From Oscillospiraceae bacterium (GTDB lineage Bacteria; Bacillota; Clostridia; Oscillospirales; Oscillospiraceae), in assembly GCA_910575505.1 (NCBI GenBank), contig CAJTFK010000010.1, forward strand, positions 62,001 to 126,000: a DNA stretch of 64,000 bases, given 5' to 3'. Below the pieces are notes generated by a model, which saw only the letters and a list, made by a program, of their open reading frames with translations, was not told where the DNA came from and did no database searches. The translations under genes and the position numbers were made by a program. How positions within the stretch are numbered: position 1 is the first letter of the stretch; each line of letters starts with the position of its first letter. Positions 43,339-52,439 of this stretch are shown one piece after another.

Positions 43339-43995
43339 ATGGAACTGAAGGAAATTCTTGGCAAATGCGACCACACCCTCCTGGCCCAGACGGCCACCTG
43401 GGAGGAAATCCGGGCCGTCTGTGACGACGGGGTCAAATACGGCTGCGCCAGCGTCTGCATCCCCGCCAGCTTTGTGAAGCAGGCGGCGGAGTACCTGGGA
43501 GGCCGTCTGCCCGTGTGCACTGTCATCGGCTTTCCCAACGGCTATGACACCGCCGCCGCCAAGTGCTTCATGGCTTCCGACGCTGTGGACAACGGCGCGG
43601 ACGAGGTGGACATGGTGATTAACGTGGGCTGGGTGAAGGACCGAAAGTGGGACGAGGTTCTGGCGGAAATCAAAGCCGTCAAAACCGCCTGCAAGGGCAA
43701 GCTGCTGAAAGTCATTATCGAGACCTGCTTCCTCACCAACGAGGAAAAAATCAAAATGTGCGAGATTGTCACGGAGTCCGGAGCGGACTACATTAAAACC
43801 TCCACCGGCTTCGGCGGCGGCGGAGCCACTCGGGAGGACGTGGCCCTCTTCGCCGAACACGTGGGCCCCGGCGTGAAGATCAAGGCCGCCGGAGGCATTT
43901 CCGATTTGAAGGACGCTGAGGATTTTATCAACCTGGGGGCCTCCAGACTGGGGACCAGCCGGGTGGTCAAGGCCGTGAAGGCCATGGAGGGCTGA
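43339..43995 (+). CDS. deoC: Deoxyribose-phosphate aldolase
   Basis: Splits 2-deoxyribose-5-phosphate into glyceraldehyde-3-phosphate and acetaldehyde in nucleoside catabolism. 218 residues with CDHTLL at the N-terminus, the Schiff-base Lys in YIKTSTGF and the second active-site Lys in IKAAGGI. The ATG at 43339 has AAGGAG nine bases upstream; the earlier ATGs at 43315-43321 have no RBS. Followed by deoD after three bases. Confidence 0.95.
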   Translation: MELKEILGKCDHTLLAQTATWEEIRAVCDDGVKYGCASVCIPASFVKQAAEYLGGRLPVCTVIGFPNGYDTAAAKCFMASDAVDNGADEVDMVINVGWVKDRKWDEVLAEIKAVKTACKGKLLKVIIETCFLTNEEKIKMCEIVTESGADYIKTSTGFGGGGATREDVALFAEHVGPGVKIKAAGGISDLKDAEDFINLGASRLGTSRVVKAVKAMEG

Positions 43996-43998
43996 AGC

Positions 43999-44718
43999 AT
44001 GGGAACGCCGCATAACGAAGCTGTCAAGGGCGATTTCGCCAAAACCGTACTGATGCCCGGCGATCCTCTCCGGGCGAAATTCATCGCGGAGACCTTTCTG
44101 GAAAACGCCAGGCTGGTGAACAACGTCCGGGGCGTCCAGGGCTATACCGGGACCTACCGCGGCACGCCGGTGTCCGTCATGGCCTCCGGCATGGGAATGC
44201 CCAGCATCGGCATCTACTCTCATGAGCTGTTCCACTTCTATGATGTGGACAACATCATCCGGGTGGGCAGCGCCGGGGCCATTTCCCCCAGGCTGAAGCT
44301 GCGGGACGTGGTGATGGGTCAGGGCTCCTGCACCGATTCCCGCTATGCCCATCAGTTCGGCCTCTCCGGCCAGTTTGCCCCCATTGCGGATTTTGAGCTG
44401 CTGGAAACCGCCGTGGAGGCGGCCCGCCGCCTGGGCGCGGCTCCGGTGGTGGGGAACCTGCTCAGCTCCGACGTGTTCTACAACAAGGCCGGGGATACCC
44501 TGAAGTGGGGGGAGATGGGCGTCCTGGCCATTGAGATGGAGTCCGCCGCCCTGTACATGAACGCCGCCGAGGCCGGAAAACGGGCCCTGGCCATCTGCAC
44601 CATCTCCGACAGTCTGGTCACCGGCGAGGCCCTGCCCCCGGCGGACCGGCAGACCAGCTTCACCCAGATGATGGAGATTGCCCTGGAGACCGCCGTGGAA
44701 ATGGCCCGGCGGAGCTGA
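43999..44718 (+). CDS. deoD: Purine nucleoside phosphorylase (DeoD type)
   Basis: Phosphorolyses purine nucleosides to base and ribose- or deoxyribose-1-phosphate. 239 residues, the normal hexameric DeoD size. Phosphate-site motifs MPGDPLRAKFIAE and RVGSAGAI, and the nucleoside-site IEMESAALY, are present. It supplies substrates toward deoC and lies upstream of a nucleoside uptake system. Confidence 0.95.
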   Translation: MGTPHNEAVKGDFAKTVLMPGDPLRAKFIAETFLENARLVNNVRGVQGYTGTYRGTPVSVMASGMGMPSIGIYSHELFHFYDVDNIIRVGSAGAISPRLKLRDVVMGQGSCTDSRYAHQFGLSGQFAPIADFELLETAVEAARRLGAAPVVGNLLSSDVFYNKAGDTLKWGEMGVLAIEMESAALYMNAAEAGKRALAICTISDSLVTGEALPPADRQTSFTQMMEIALETAVEMARRS

Positions 44719-44891
44719 GAGCTTTTTTGCTTCTGACTTGCCTCCGTGATGCCGGGGGAGCGCCCGGACCGCCCTGAAGCCGCTGGCGCGCAGCCGGTCC
44801 GGGAGTGCGGGGGAACGGAAGGACCCTCTGTCCGGCGGCTGGGCAAAGTTTACAAAATTGAGACCAAAGGGAAAACAATCCGTGAATCCGG

Positions 44892-44920
44892 TTGAAATTG
44901 CCTGAAAGAGTTGATATAAT
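44892..44920 (+). promoter_or_regulatory. Promoter of the BMP lipoprotein gene
   Basis: TTGAAA (44892-44897), 17-base spacer, TATAAT (44915-44920). The rest of the 268-base spacer has GC-rich inverted repeats near 44757-44805 after deoD but no clear T-tailed terminator. Confidence 0.85.
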
Positions 44921-44986
44921 AGGCCCGTCCTTGCAGGAGCGCCCTGCGCCTCTGCGAGAGTCAAATCAGAAGGAAGGTTGATTCCA

Positions 44987-46174
44987 ATGAAGAAGTTTCT
45001 TGCGATGATGCTGGCATTGGTCCTTTGCCTGTCCCTGGCCGCCTGCGGCGGCAATTCCGGCGGAGACACCCAGCAGGAGCCTGCCGGCGGCGATACCCAG
45101 CAGGAGCCCGCCAACACCCCCGACGCGGGCGGCGAGGCCGGCGGTGAGAGCGACATGAAGGTTGCCATGATTACCGACTACGGCGACATCACCGACCAGT
45201 CCTTTAACCAGACCACCTATGAGGCAAGCAAGGCCTGGTGTGAGTCCAAGGGCGTGCCCTTCAACTACTACAAGCCCGCCGGAAACTCCACCGCCGAGCG
45301 CGTGGCCATGGTGGAGTCCGCTGTGGACGAGGGCTACAATACCATCGTCATGCCCGGCTTTGCCTTTGCCGAGACCATCACTGAGGTGGCCGACAGCTAT
45401 CCCGATGTGAACTTCATCGCGCTGGACGTGGCCGAGGGCGACGTGGGCACCGTGCCCGCCAACACCTACTGCGCCGTGTACCAGGAAGAGCTGGCCGGCT
45501 ACATGGCCGGCGTGGCCGCCGTGAAGCTGGGCTATACCCACCTGGGCTATCTGGGCGGCATGGGCGTGCCAGCCGTGCAGCGCTTTGGCTACGGCTTCCT
45601 CCAGGGCGTGGACGCCGCCGCCGGCGAGCTGGGCGTGAAGCCCGTTGTGGAATATGTCTATGGCAACCAGTTCTTTGGTGACGCGGACATCACCGCCTAT
45701 ATGGACAACTGGTATCAGACGCTGAAGGTGGAGTGCGTCTTCGCCTGCGGCGGCGCTATCTACGCCTCCGCCGCTGAGGCGGCTGCCAAGGTCGAGGGCG
45801 CCAAGGTCATCGGCGTGGACGTGGACCAGTCTGCCCAGATCGACGGCAGCTATGGCGAGGGCCTGACGGTGACCTCCGCCATGAAGGGCCTGGCCACCAC
45901 GGTCACCCATATGCTGGACGAGGTGGCCGCCGGCAACTTTGCCAACTACGGCGGCAAGGCCGAGACCCTGGGCCTGGTGTCCGGCGACGATCCCGACGCC
46001 AACTATGTCCTGCTCCCCATGGAGACCACCCAGTGGGCCGACGGCTTCACCCAGGACGACTATAAGGCCCTGGTGAAGGACTTGTTCGACGGCAAAATCA
46101 CCGTCTCCGACGACATTACCGCCATGCCCACCCTGGCCAACACCACTGTGAACGAGTACGGCAACATCAAGTAA
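44987..46174 (+). CDS. Nucleoside-binding lipoprotein (BMP/PnrA family)
   Basis: The substrate-binding part of an ABC importer. 395 residues: lipoprotein signal with LAAC lipobox (Cys at about 20), a Gly/Gln/Glu linker with two QQEPA units, then the BMP fold with MITDYGDITDQSFNQ, NTIVMPGFAF, VDVDQSAQID. Family members bind purine nucleosides. ATG at 44987 has GGAAGG at good distance. A terminator follows, so it is probably made in excess over the transporter. Confidence 0.9.
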   Translation: MKKFLAMMLALVLCLSLAACGGNSGGDTQQEPAGGDTQQEPANTPDAGGEAGGESDMKVAMITDYGDITDQSFNQTTYEASKAWCESKGVPFNYYKPAGNSTAERVAMVESAVDEGYNTIVMPGFAFAETITEVADSYPDVNFIALDVAEGDVGTVPANTYCAVYQEELAGYMAGVAAVKLGYTHLGYLGGMGVPAVQRFGYGFLQGVDAAAGELGVKPVVEYVYGNQFFGDADITAYMDNWYQTLKVECVFACGGAIYASAAEAAAKVEGAKVIGVDVDQSAQIDGSYGEGLTVTSAMKGLATTVTHMLDEVAAGNFANYGGKAETLGLVSGDDPDANYVLLPMETTQWADGFTQDDYKALVKDLFDGKITVSDDITAMPTLANTTVNEYGNIK

Positions 46175-46192
46175 ATTTCCCCTGCACACCGG

Positions 46193-46220
46193 AGAGGACG
46201 GGCGCTGCCCGTCCTCTTTT
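46193..46220 (+). terminator. Terminator after the BMP lipoprotein gene
   Basis: An 11-bp perfect stem (46193-46203 with 46207-46217), three-base loop and a short T run. Confidence 0.85.
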
Positions 46221-46305
46221 GCGCTTCATGCGGTCCCGGTTCTGCAAAATGTTCCGCCCCGGCAAAGGCACGGCAGGAAATTTTGTGGAAAATTGCAAAT
46301 ATCCT

Positions 46306-46334
46306 TTGAAATATGCGGCGGAATATAGTACAAT
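46306..46334 (+). promoter_or_regulatory. Promoter of the nucleoside ABC transporter genes
   Basis: TTGAAA (46306-46311), 17-base spacer, TACAAT (46329-46334). A second TACAAT overlaps at 46334. Confidence 0.8.
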
Positions 46335-46396
46335 ACAATATGAACGAACTGTGACGACGGTTTGAAGTGTCTGTGAAGAAGGGGGAGGTCGTGACA

Positions 46397-47935
46397 TTGG
46401 AAGAGAACTATGCCATCGAGATGCTGAACATCACCAAGCGCTTTCCGGGCATCGTGGCCAACGACAATATCACATTGCAGCTTAAAAAAGGCGAAATTCA
46501 CGCCCTTTTAGGCGAAAACGGCGCCGGAAAATCCACGCTGATGAGCGTGCTCTTCGGCCTGTACCAGCCGGAGGAGGGCTCCATCAGAAAGAACGGGCAG
46601 CCGGTTTCCATCAGGGACCCCAACGATGCCAACGCCCTGGGCATCGGCATGGTGCACCAGCATTTCAAGCTCGTGGAGTGCTTCACCGTTCTGGACAACA
46701 TCATCATGGGCGTGGAGCCCTGTAAGTACGGCTTCCTCCAGAAGGCCGAGGCCCGGGAAAAGGTGCTGGCCCTGTCGGAGAAATACGGGCTCAAGGTGGA
46801 CCCGGACGCCCTGGTGGAGGACATCACCGTGGGCATGCAGCAGCGCACGGAGATTCTGAAAATGCTGTACCGGGAGAACGAGATCCTGATTTTTGACGAG
46901 CCCACCGCCGTGCTGACCCCCCAGGAGATTAACGAGCTGATGCAGATTATGCGGAACCTCTCCGCCGAGGGGAAGAGCATTCTCTTCATCTCCCACAAGC
47001 TGGGCGAGATCATGGCCGTGGCCAACCGCTGTTCCGTGCTGCGGAAAGGGAAGTACATGGGCACTGTCAGCATTGCGGAGACCAGCCAGGAGGAGCTGAG
47101 CCGCATGATGGTGGGCCGGGATGTGAGCTTTGCCGTCGAGAAGGCCCCCGCCAAGCCCGGCGAGGTCGTTCTGGACGTAAAGGGCATGACCGTCGCCTCA
47201 AAGCGTCACAACAACAACGCAGTGAAAGACGTCTCCTTCCAGGTCCGCCGGGGCGAAATTGTCTGCATCGCCGGCATCGACGGCAACGGACAGACCGAGC
47301 TGGTCTACGGCCTCACCGGCCTGGAGCCCCTGAAGGCGGGGACCCTGACCCTGAACGGCCAGGATATCACCAGAGCGCCCATCCGCAAGCGCTCTGTCTC
47401 CGGCATGAGCCACATCCCCGAGGACCGGCATAAACACGGTCTGGTGCTGGACTACACGCTGGAGGATAATATGGTGCTCCAGCGCTATTTCGAGCATCAT
47501 TTTGTCACCCCCGCCGGCTTTTTGAAGCGGAGGGCCATTCGGGAGTACGCCGTGGGCCTCATTGAGCAGTACGACGTCCGGTCCGGCCAGGGCCCCGTCA
47601 CCCCCGCCCGGAGCATGTCCGGCGGCAACCAGCAGAAGGCCATCATTGCCCGGGAGATTGACAAGGACCCGGAGCTGCTGATTGCCGTCCAGCCCACCCG
47701 GGGTCTGGACGTGGGAGCCATCGAGTACATCCATAAGCAGATTGTGGCCCAGCGGGACGCCGGGAAGGGCGTGCTGCTGGTGAGCCTGGAGCTGGACGAG
47801 GTTATGAACGTGTCCGACCGTATCCTCGTGATGTGCGAGGGGGAGATCGTCGGCGAGTTCGACCCGAAGAAGGTCACCGTGGAGGAGCTGGGCCTGTACA
47901 TGGCCGGCGCGAAGAGAGAGGGGGCGGCGTCATGA
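46397..47935 (+). CDS. Nucleoside ABC transporter ATPase (YufO/NupO type)
   Basis: A 512-residue double ABC ATPase, like sugar and nucleoside importers. First half: Walker A LLGENGAGKS, signature region VGMQQRTEILKML and Walker B ILIFDEPTAVLTP. The second half has degenerate Walker A AGIDGNGQTEL, signature MSGGNQQKAIIARE and LLIAVQPTRGLDVGA. The N-terminus IEMLNITKRFPGIVANDNI is nearly family consensus. TTG at 46397 has GGGGGAGG eight bases upstream; GTGs at 46367 and 46391 are worse placed. The stop overlaps the next start (ATGA). Confidence 0.92.
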   Translation: MEENYAIEMLNITKRFPGIVANDNITLQLKKGEIHALLGENGAGKSTLMSVLFGLYQPEEGSIRKNGQPVSIRDPNDANALGIGMVHQHFKLVECFTVLDNIIMGVEPCKYGFLQKAEAREKVLALSEKYGLKVDPDALVEDITVGMQQRTEILKMLYRENEILIFDEPTAVLTPQEINELMQIMRNLSAEGKSILFISHKLGEIMAVANRCSVLRKGKYMGTVSIAETSQEELSRMMVGRDVSFAVEKAPAKPGEVVLDVKGMTVASKRHNNNAVKDVSFQVRRGEIVCIAGIDGNGQTELVYGLTGLEPLKAGTLTLNGQDITRAPIRKRSVSGMSHIPEDRHKHGLVLDYTLEDNMVLQRYFEHHFVTPAGFLKRRAIREYAVGLIEQYDVRSGQGPVTPARSMSGGNQQKAIIAREIDKDPELLIAVQPTRGLDVGAIEYIHKQIVAQRDAGKGVLLVSLELDEVMNVSDRILVMCEGEIVGEFDPKKVTVEELGLYMAGAKREGAAS

Positions 47936-49047
47936 AAAAGGAGAAAACGCCTCTGCTGCGCAACGGCGCGGTGCAGTCCCTGCTGGCCTCCCTGCTGTGC
48001 ATCCTGATCGGTCTGCTGCTTGGCTACATTGCCCTGCTGCTCATCAATCCCGCCGGAGCCGGCGAGGCCATTCTGACCATTGTCAAGAACTTCATGACCT
48101 ATTCCCGGACCACCGCTCAGCTGAAATATCTGGGCAGCACCCTGGTGAAGACCGCGCCGCTGCTGATGTGCAGCCTGTCGATTCTCTTCGCCTATAAGGT
48201 GGGCCTGTTCAACATCGGCGCGGCGGGGCAGTACGTGGTGGGGGCCGGAGCCTGTCTCTACTGCGCCCTGGGGCTGCATCTGCCCTGGTATCTCTGTTTC
48301 GTGGCGGCCGTCCTGGCCGGGGCGCTGCTGGGGGCCGTCTCCGGCATGCTGAAGGCCTACTGCAATGTCAACGAGGTCATCTCCTGCATCATGCTGAACT
48401 GGATCAGCCTCTATTCCGTGAACACCCTCCTGACAAAGGTCAAGGAGGAGACCAGCCCCTACACCTACACCCTGTCCAGCACCAGCCCCGAGGCGATCCT
48501 GCCCTCTCTGGGTCTGGGGGGTCTGTTCAGCAAAAACCAGTATGTAACTATTGCGGTGCCCCTGTCCGTCATTGCGGCGGTTCTGGTCTGGGTGCTGCTG
48601 GAGAAAACGAAGCTGGGCTATGAGCTGAAGGCCACCGGCTGCAACAAGTTTGCCGCCAAATACTGCGGCATGCGGGAGAAGAAAAACCTGATTCTCACCA
48701 TGGCCATCGCCGGGGCGCTGGCCGGCATGGGCGCGGCCATGCTCTTCCTCACCGGGTTCGAGCAGTGGCAGTGCACCCAGTCCGCCGTCCCCGCCATGGG
48801 CTTCAACGGCATCGCCGCCGCCTTCCTGGGCGGGCTGAGCCCCATTGGCGCCATCTTCTCCTCCTACTTCATCCAGCACATCACCAACGGCGGCGCTTAT
48901 GTGGACAAAACCATGTATTCCGCCCAGATTTCCGACTTTATTTCCGCCCTGATTATCTATCTCTGCGGCTTCGTGCTGTTCTTCAAGGTGGCTCTGAACC
49001 GGTGGCTGAACCGCCGGGATGAGAAGAAAGGAGGCGGCGGGAAATGA
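47932..49047 (+). CDS. Nucleoside ABC transporter permease 1 (YufP/NupP type)
   Basis: A 371-residue membrane protein with about nine or ten helices. FNIGAAGQYVVGA and MGFNGIAAAFLGGLSPIGA are characteristic of the nucleoside/BMP transporter permeases. It overlaps the ATPase gene by ATGA at its start and the second permease by ATGA at its end, so the three proteins are probably translated together. Confidence 0.92.
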   Translation: MKKEKTPLLRNGAVQSLLASLLCILIGLLLGYIALLLINPAGAGEAILTIVKNFMTYSRTTAQLKYLGSTLVKTAPLLMCSLSILFAYKVGLFNIGAAGQYVVGAGACLYCALGLHLPWYLCFVAAVLAGALLGAVSGMLKAYCNVNEVISCIMLNWISLYSVNTLLTKVKEETSPYTYTLSSTSPEAILPSLGLGGLFSKNQYVTIAVPLSVIAAVLVWVLLEKTKLGYELKATGCNKFAAKYCGMREKKNLILTMAIAGALAGMGAAMLFLTGFEQWQCTQSAVPAMGFNGIAAAFLGGLSPIGAIFSSYFIQHITNGGAYVDKTMYSAQISDFISALIIYLCGFVLFFKVALNRWLNRRDEKKGGGGK

Positions 49048-49985
49048 TTTTGCTGCTGCAATATATGCTGATTTTCGCCTCCGTCCTTCTGCTGGTGGCG
49101 CTGGGCGGCTGCTTCTCCGAGCACTCCGGCGTCATCAACATCGGCCTGGAGGGCATCATGGTCATGGGCGCTCTGGGAGGCGCGCTGATGATGAAGTTCC
49201 TGCCGGACAGCACATCCGCCTTTGTCATGATTGCTCTGGTGGTGCTGGCGGCGGTTCTGCTGGGAATGATTTACTCTCTGCTGCTGGCGGTGGCCGCCGT
49301 GAACTTCAAGGCGGACCAGACCCTGGTGGGCACCGCCATGAACCTGCTGGGCACCGCGGCGGCCACGGTGTTCGTCAAGGCCATGAACACCGCCGAGAAT
49401 GTGGACAATGTATCCTCTACCATCCAGTATATCAACGCCAAAAAGGCCTTCATTGTGAATCTGGGCGGCTTTGAGTTCAACTGGTTCATGCTGCTGGCCC
49501 TGCTGGCCCTCATCGGCTCCTATGTCTCCCTGTACAAGACCCGCTTCGGCCTGCGGCTCATGGCCTGCGGCGAGCATCCCCAGGCGGCGGACAGCGTGGG
49601 CATCAACGTCTATAAAATGCGCTATGCCGGCGTGCTGATCTCCGGCATGCTGGGCGGCCTGGGCGGCATTGTGTACATCACCGCCGGCGTCAGCGAGTGG
49701 AAATTCGAGAACGGCGTGGCAGGCTTCGGCTTCCTGGCGCTGGCGGTCATGATCTTCGGCCAGTGGAAGCCCACCCGCATCGCCCTGGCGGCGCTGCTCT
49801 TCGGCTTCTGCCGGGCCCTGGGCAACGTGTATACCGGCTTTGACTTCCTGAAAAACCTGGAGCTGCCGGCCTCTGTCTACAATATGCTGCCTTATATCAT
49901 CTCCCTGGTGGTCCTGGCCTTCACCTCTCAGAAGTCCCGGGCTCCCAAGGCGGAGGGCATTCCCTACGACAAGGGACAGAGATAA
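49044..49985 (+). CDS. Nucleoside ABC transporter permease 2 (YufQ/NupQ type)
   Basis: 313 residues, about eight helices. NIGLEGIMVMGAL near the N-terminus and GLRLMACGEHPQAADSVGINVYKMRY are family hallmarks. It forms the heterodimeric channel with permease 1. It is the last gene of the transporter unit, with a terminator about 40 bases downstream. Confidence 0.92.
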   Translation: MILLLQYMLIFASVLLLVALGGCFSEHSGVINIGLEGIMVMGALGGALMMKFLPDSTSAFVMIALVVLAAVLLGMIYSLLLAVAAVNFKADQTLVGTAMNLLGTAAATVFVKAMNTAENVDNVSSTIQYINAKKAFIVNLGGFEFNWFMLLALLALIGSYVSLYKTRFGLRLMACGEHPQAADSVGINVYKMRYAGVLISGMLGGLGGIVYITAGVSEWKFENGVAGFGFLALAVMIFGQWKPTRIALAALLFGFCRALGNVYTGFDFLKNLELPASVYNMLPYIISLVVLAFTSQKSRAPKAEGIPYDKGQR

Positions 49986-50023
49986 GTACGCTTTGTAGAA
50001 ATCCGTCGAAAGACTACTGAATG

Positions 50024-50059
50024 GAACGGCCTCCGATAAACGCCGGAGGCCGTTCTTTT
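50024..50059 (+). terminator. Terminator of the nucleoside transporter operon
   Basis: A 12-bp perfect stem (50024-50035 with 50044-50055), eight-base loop, T4. Confidence 0.9.
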
Positions 50060-50178
50060 GCTGAGAATCCGCTGTGCTCCGGCGGGCTCTGTCAACTGTT
50101 TACCGATTTTCAGCTGTGTCGGCTGTCTGATGGACACACCAGCGAATCGGCATCTATGGAATGGAGGGAATGAAGGAT

Positions 50179-50787
50179 ATGAATAAAATAACCATAACTA
50201 TGGGGGCATATCCGCAGGATCATGGGATGGAAAGGGACCCGATTGAATGGATGGTTCTGAAAGAGGAACCACACCGCTGCCTCTGTGTGAGCAGGTATTT
50301 GTTGGATTGCAAGCCCTACCATGAAGCTCCCGCAAACGTGATATGGCAGGAGTGTACGTTAAGAAGGTGGCTGAATCATGATTTTTTCCTGTCGGCTTTT
50401 TCGGAAGAAGAGAGGGAAAAAATCCTTCTTTCCACCGTGGAAAACCCGGCCGGAAATACGCAGGATTATATGTTTCTGTTAAGCACGGAGGAAGTGGAAG
50501 CGTTATTTGACGATGAAGCGGAGGACTATGTGGATTATGAAGAGCGCGGAGCGCTGACGACCGCTTTTGCGCGGTCACAGGGGGCGTGGTTTATGGACGA
50601 GGACTGCGAGGAGCAGAACAGGGGCTGCTGGTGGCTGCGGTACTATGGAGATTTTCATGACAGGGAAGAGGGGGCATACGATTTCATCAGCTGTGTCAAT
50701 TTTGACGGATACATTGAACGGGCGGCGCAGGGCGTGGAAGAGACAGATAGCTGTGTCCGTCCCGCGTTCTGGCTCAGAACAGATTGA
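50179..50787 (+). CDS. DUF6273 domain protein
   Basis: A 202-residue cytoplasmic protein (from the chosen start) whose whole length fits DUF6273: PIEWMVLKEE near the N-terminus, CTLRRWLNHDFFLSAFSEEE in the middle, WWLRYYG and VRPAFWLRTD at the end. The function is unknown. ATG at 50179 is ten bases after GGAGGG. It stands alone between a terminator and a GC-rich repeat. Its codons are less GC-rich than the flanking genes, hinting at acquisition. Confidence 0.75.
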   Translation: MNKITITMGAYPQDHGMERDPIEWMVLKEEPHRCLCVSRYLLDCKPYHEAPANVIWQECTLRRWLNHDFFLSAFSEEEREKILLSTVENPAGNTQDYMFLLSTEEVEALFDDEAEDYVDYEERGALTTAFARSQGAWFMDEDCEEQNRGCWWLRYYGDFHDREEGAYDFISCVNFDGYIERAAQGVEETDSCVRPAFWLRTD

Positions 50788-50882
50788 GGGGGGTTCCGGC
50801 GGGGGGACGCAGGGGACGGCCTCCGCGCCGGCCCGTGTTCCGGACCCGGGCCGGAAATGGGAGACGGACCGTTGATGAGAAA

Positions 50883-50909
50883 GGGGCCGGGTCAGAGCCC
50901 GGCCCCTAC
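50883..50909 (+). repeat. Dispersed GC palindrome, copy 1
   Basis: GGGGCCGGG/CCCGGCCCC palindrome ending in CCCGGCCCCTAC. A close copy lies at 60263-60287. Here it sits between the 3' ends of the DUF6273 and ylbJ genes and could act as a weak terminator for both. Confidence 0.8.
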
Positions 50910-50987
50910 GGCATCCCGACGTCCGCTGCCGGTCACGCCAATACATTTCGTATAAATTCGTCGAAAAATAACGAATTGTGCCGCCAT

Positions 50988-51914
50988 TTACAGCAGAAAT
51001 CCCTGGACCAGCGCCGCCAGCAGGGCGGCAAGCATGCCCTGCAAGGCTTTGCCCAGGATGCAGTTCCGGAGTCTGAGGCCGCTGCCGTCCAGTACCGACG
51101 CCGTCTGACAGAGCACCGACAGTCCGCCCCAGCCGGCACAGCCGGAGGCCAGGATGAAGCCGGAAGCCGAGGGCGTCAGCATCGGCGTCAGGGAGAACAG
51201 CTCCGTCAGACCCACCAGGGCCGGACCCAGACCTCCGCCCAGCCCGCCGAGAGGCTGGGCCAGCACATAGAACAGCACCACAAAGGCACAGACCGACAGC
51301 ATGGACAGGGCGCTGCCTTGAACCGCCCTCACAAGGGCGGTCGGGAGGGAAGGGAGCTCCTGGCAGGGGGTTCTCCTTGTCACCCGCAGGGGCGCTGTCT
51401 GTTTCCGCTTTCCCCGGAAAAACAGACCCGCCAGAAGAGCGGAAAGAATGTGAATGAGCCACAGGTAAATCCCGGCGCGGACGCTGCCGAAGACCCCGGC
51501 CCCCAGGACGCTGACCAGGAACACCGGGTTGGAGTTGTTGCAGAAGGCCAGCAGCCGTTCCGCCTCTCCGGAGGTCAGCAGGCCCTTTTCATAGAGGTCC
51601 GCCGCCGTCCTGGCCCCAATGGGATAGCCCCCTGCCAGCCCCAGCAGCAGGGCAGAACCGGCGCTGCCCGGCAGACGGAACAGGGCCATCAGTCCCGCCA
51701 GACGGGGAGAGACCCAGTCCCCGAAGCCCAGGGAAATCAGCAGGGTGGACACCGCCAGAAAGGGAAACAGAGCCGGTATCACCGAGGAGCCGCAGAGAAT
51801 CAGGGCCTCTGCCGCCGCCCTCCGGACCCGGTCCGCGTCCGCCAGAAACCAGATCAGCACACCGCAGAGAACCAGACAGGCGTCGGTCCGCCGGCGTTTT
51901 TTTGCAGCCTTCAC
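50988..51914 (-). CDS. ylbJ: Sporulation integral membrane protein YlbJ-like
   Basis: A 308-residue membrane protein with about eight helices and nucleoside-recognition (Gate) repeats: VIPALFPFLAVSTLLIS, GGYPIGARTAADLY and FCNNSNPVFLVSVLG are hallmarks of YlbJ, needed for spore cortex formation in Bacillus. The GTG start has AGGTGA seven bases upstream. It is divergent from yqfC-yqfD, so two sporulation units share a 192-base spacer. Confidence 0.88.
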   Translation of the reverse strand: MKAAKKRRRTDACLVLCGVLIWFLADADRVRRAAAEALILCGSSVIPALFPFLAVSTLLISLGFGDWVSPRLAGLMALFRLPGSAGSALLLGLAGGYPIGARTAADLYEKGLLTSGEAERLLAFCNNSNPVFLVSVLGAGVFGSVRAGIYLWLIHILSALLAGLFFRGKRKQTAPLRVTRRTPCQELPSLPTALVRAVQGSALSMLSVCAFVVLFYVLAQPLGGLGGGLGPALVGLTELFSLTPMLTPSASGFILASGCAGWGGLSVLCQTASVLDGSGLRLRNCILGKALQGMLAALLAALVQGFLL

Positions 51915-52106
51915 AACACATCACCTGACAGACTCTATGCGCCGGAGAGACAAACCATGCATGAACCGGCGTCCCCTGCCAAGACGCCGGGCAGAACCGG
52001 GGAGCAGGAAGACGGACAGGCGAAGAACGGACGAAAAAGGACAGGCAAGAAGAGGCCCGCCGCCGCATAGTCTTTGAGGACAGACCAAGGCTTTGAGGTG
52101 AACAGG

Positions 52107-52439
52107 ATGGAGCGAGATCGAAAAAGCGAGCGGAGAAGCGATCGTAAAGCCGATCGGAAAAACGGCGGATTTTTGGGAGAAGTGGCGGAGCTCTTCGACC
52201 TGCCGGCGGATATTGTGGCGGGCCTGCCCCGGATGGAGATGATCGGAGGCCGTCAGCTGTACCTGGAGCGCCACACCGGCCTGCTGAGCTACAGCGAGAC
52301 CCGAATCGACGCCAACACCGCCGTAGGCGTCCTGCGTGTTAAGGGAAGCCGCCTGACACTTATGGCCATGACGGCGGAGGAGATGCGCATTGGCGGCCGC
52401 ATTGACGCGGTGGAATGGGTGGGGGCGGAGGAAGAATGA
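52107..52439 (+). CDS. yqfC: Sporulation protein YqfC
   Basis: 110 residues. After a very basic N-terminal tail (RDRKSERRSDRKADRK) comes the YabP/YqfC fold: LPRMEMIGGRQLYLERHTGLL, then LRVKGSRLTLMAM. It is made in the mother cell under sigma-E in Bacillus. ATG at 52107 follows GAGGTG. The stop overlaps the yqfD start (ATGA). Confidence 0.9.
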   Translation: MERDRKSERRSDRKADRKNGGFLGEVAELFDLPADIVAGLPRMEMIGGRQLYLERHTGLLSYSETRIDANTAVGVLRVKGSRLTLMAMTAEEMRIGGRIDAVEWVGAEEE

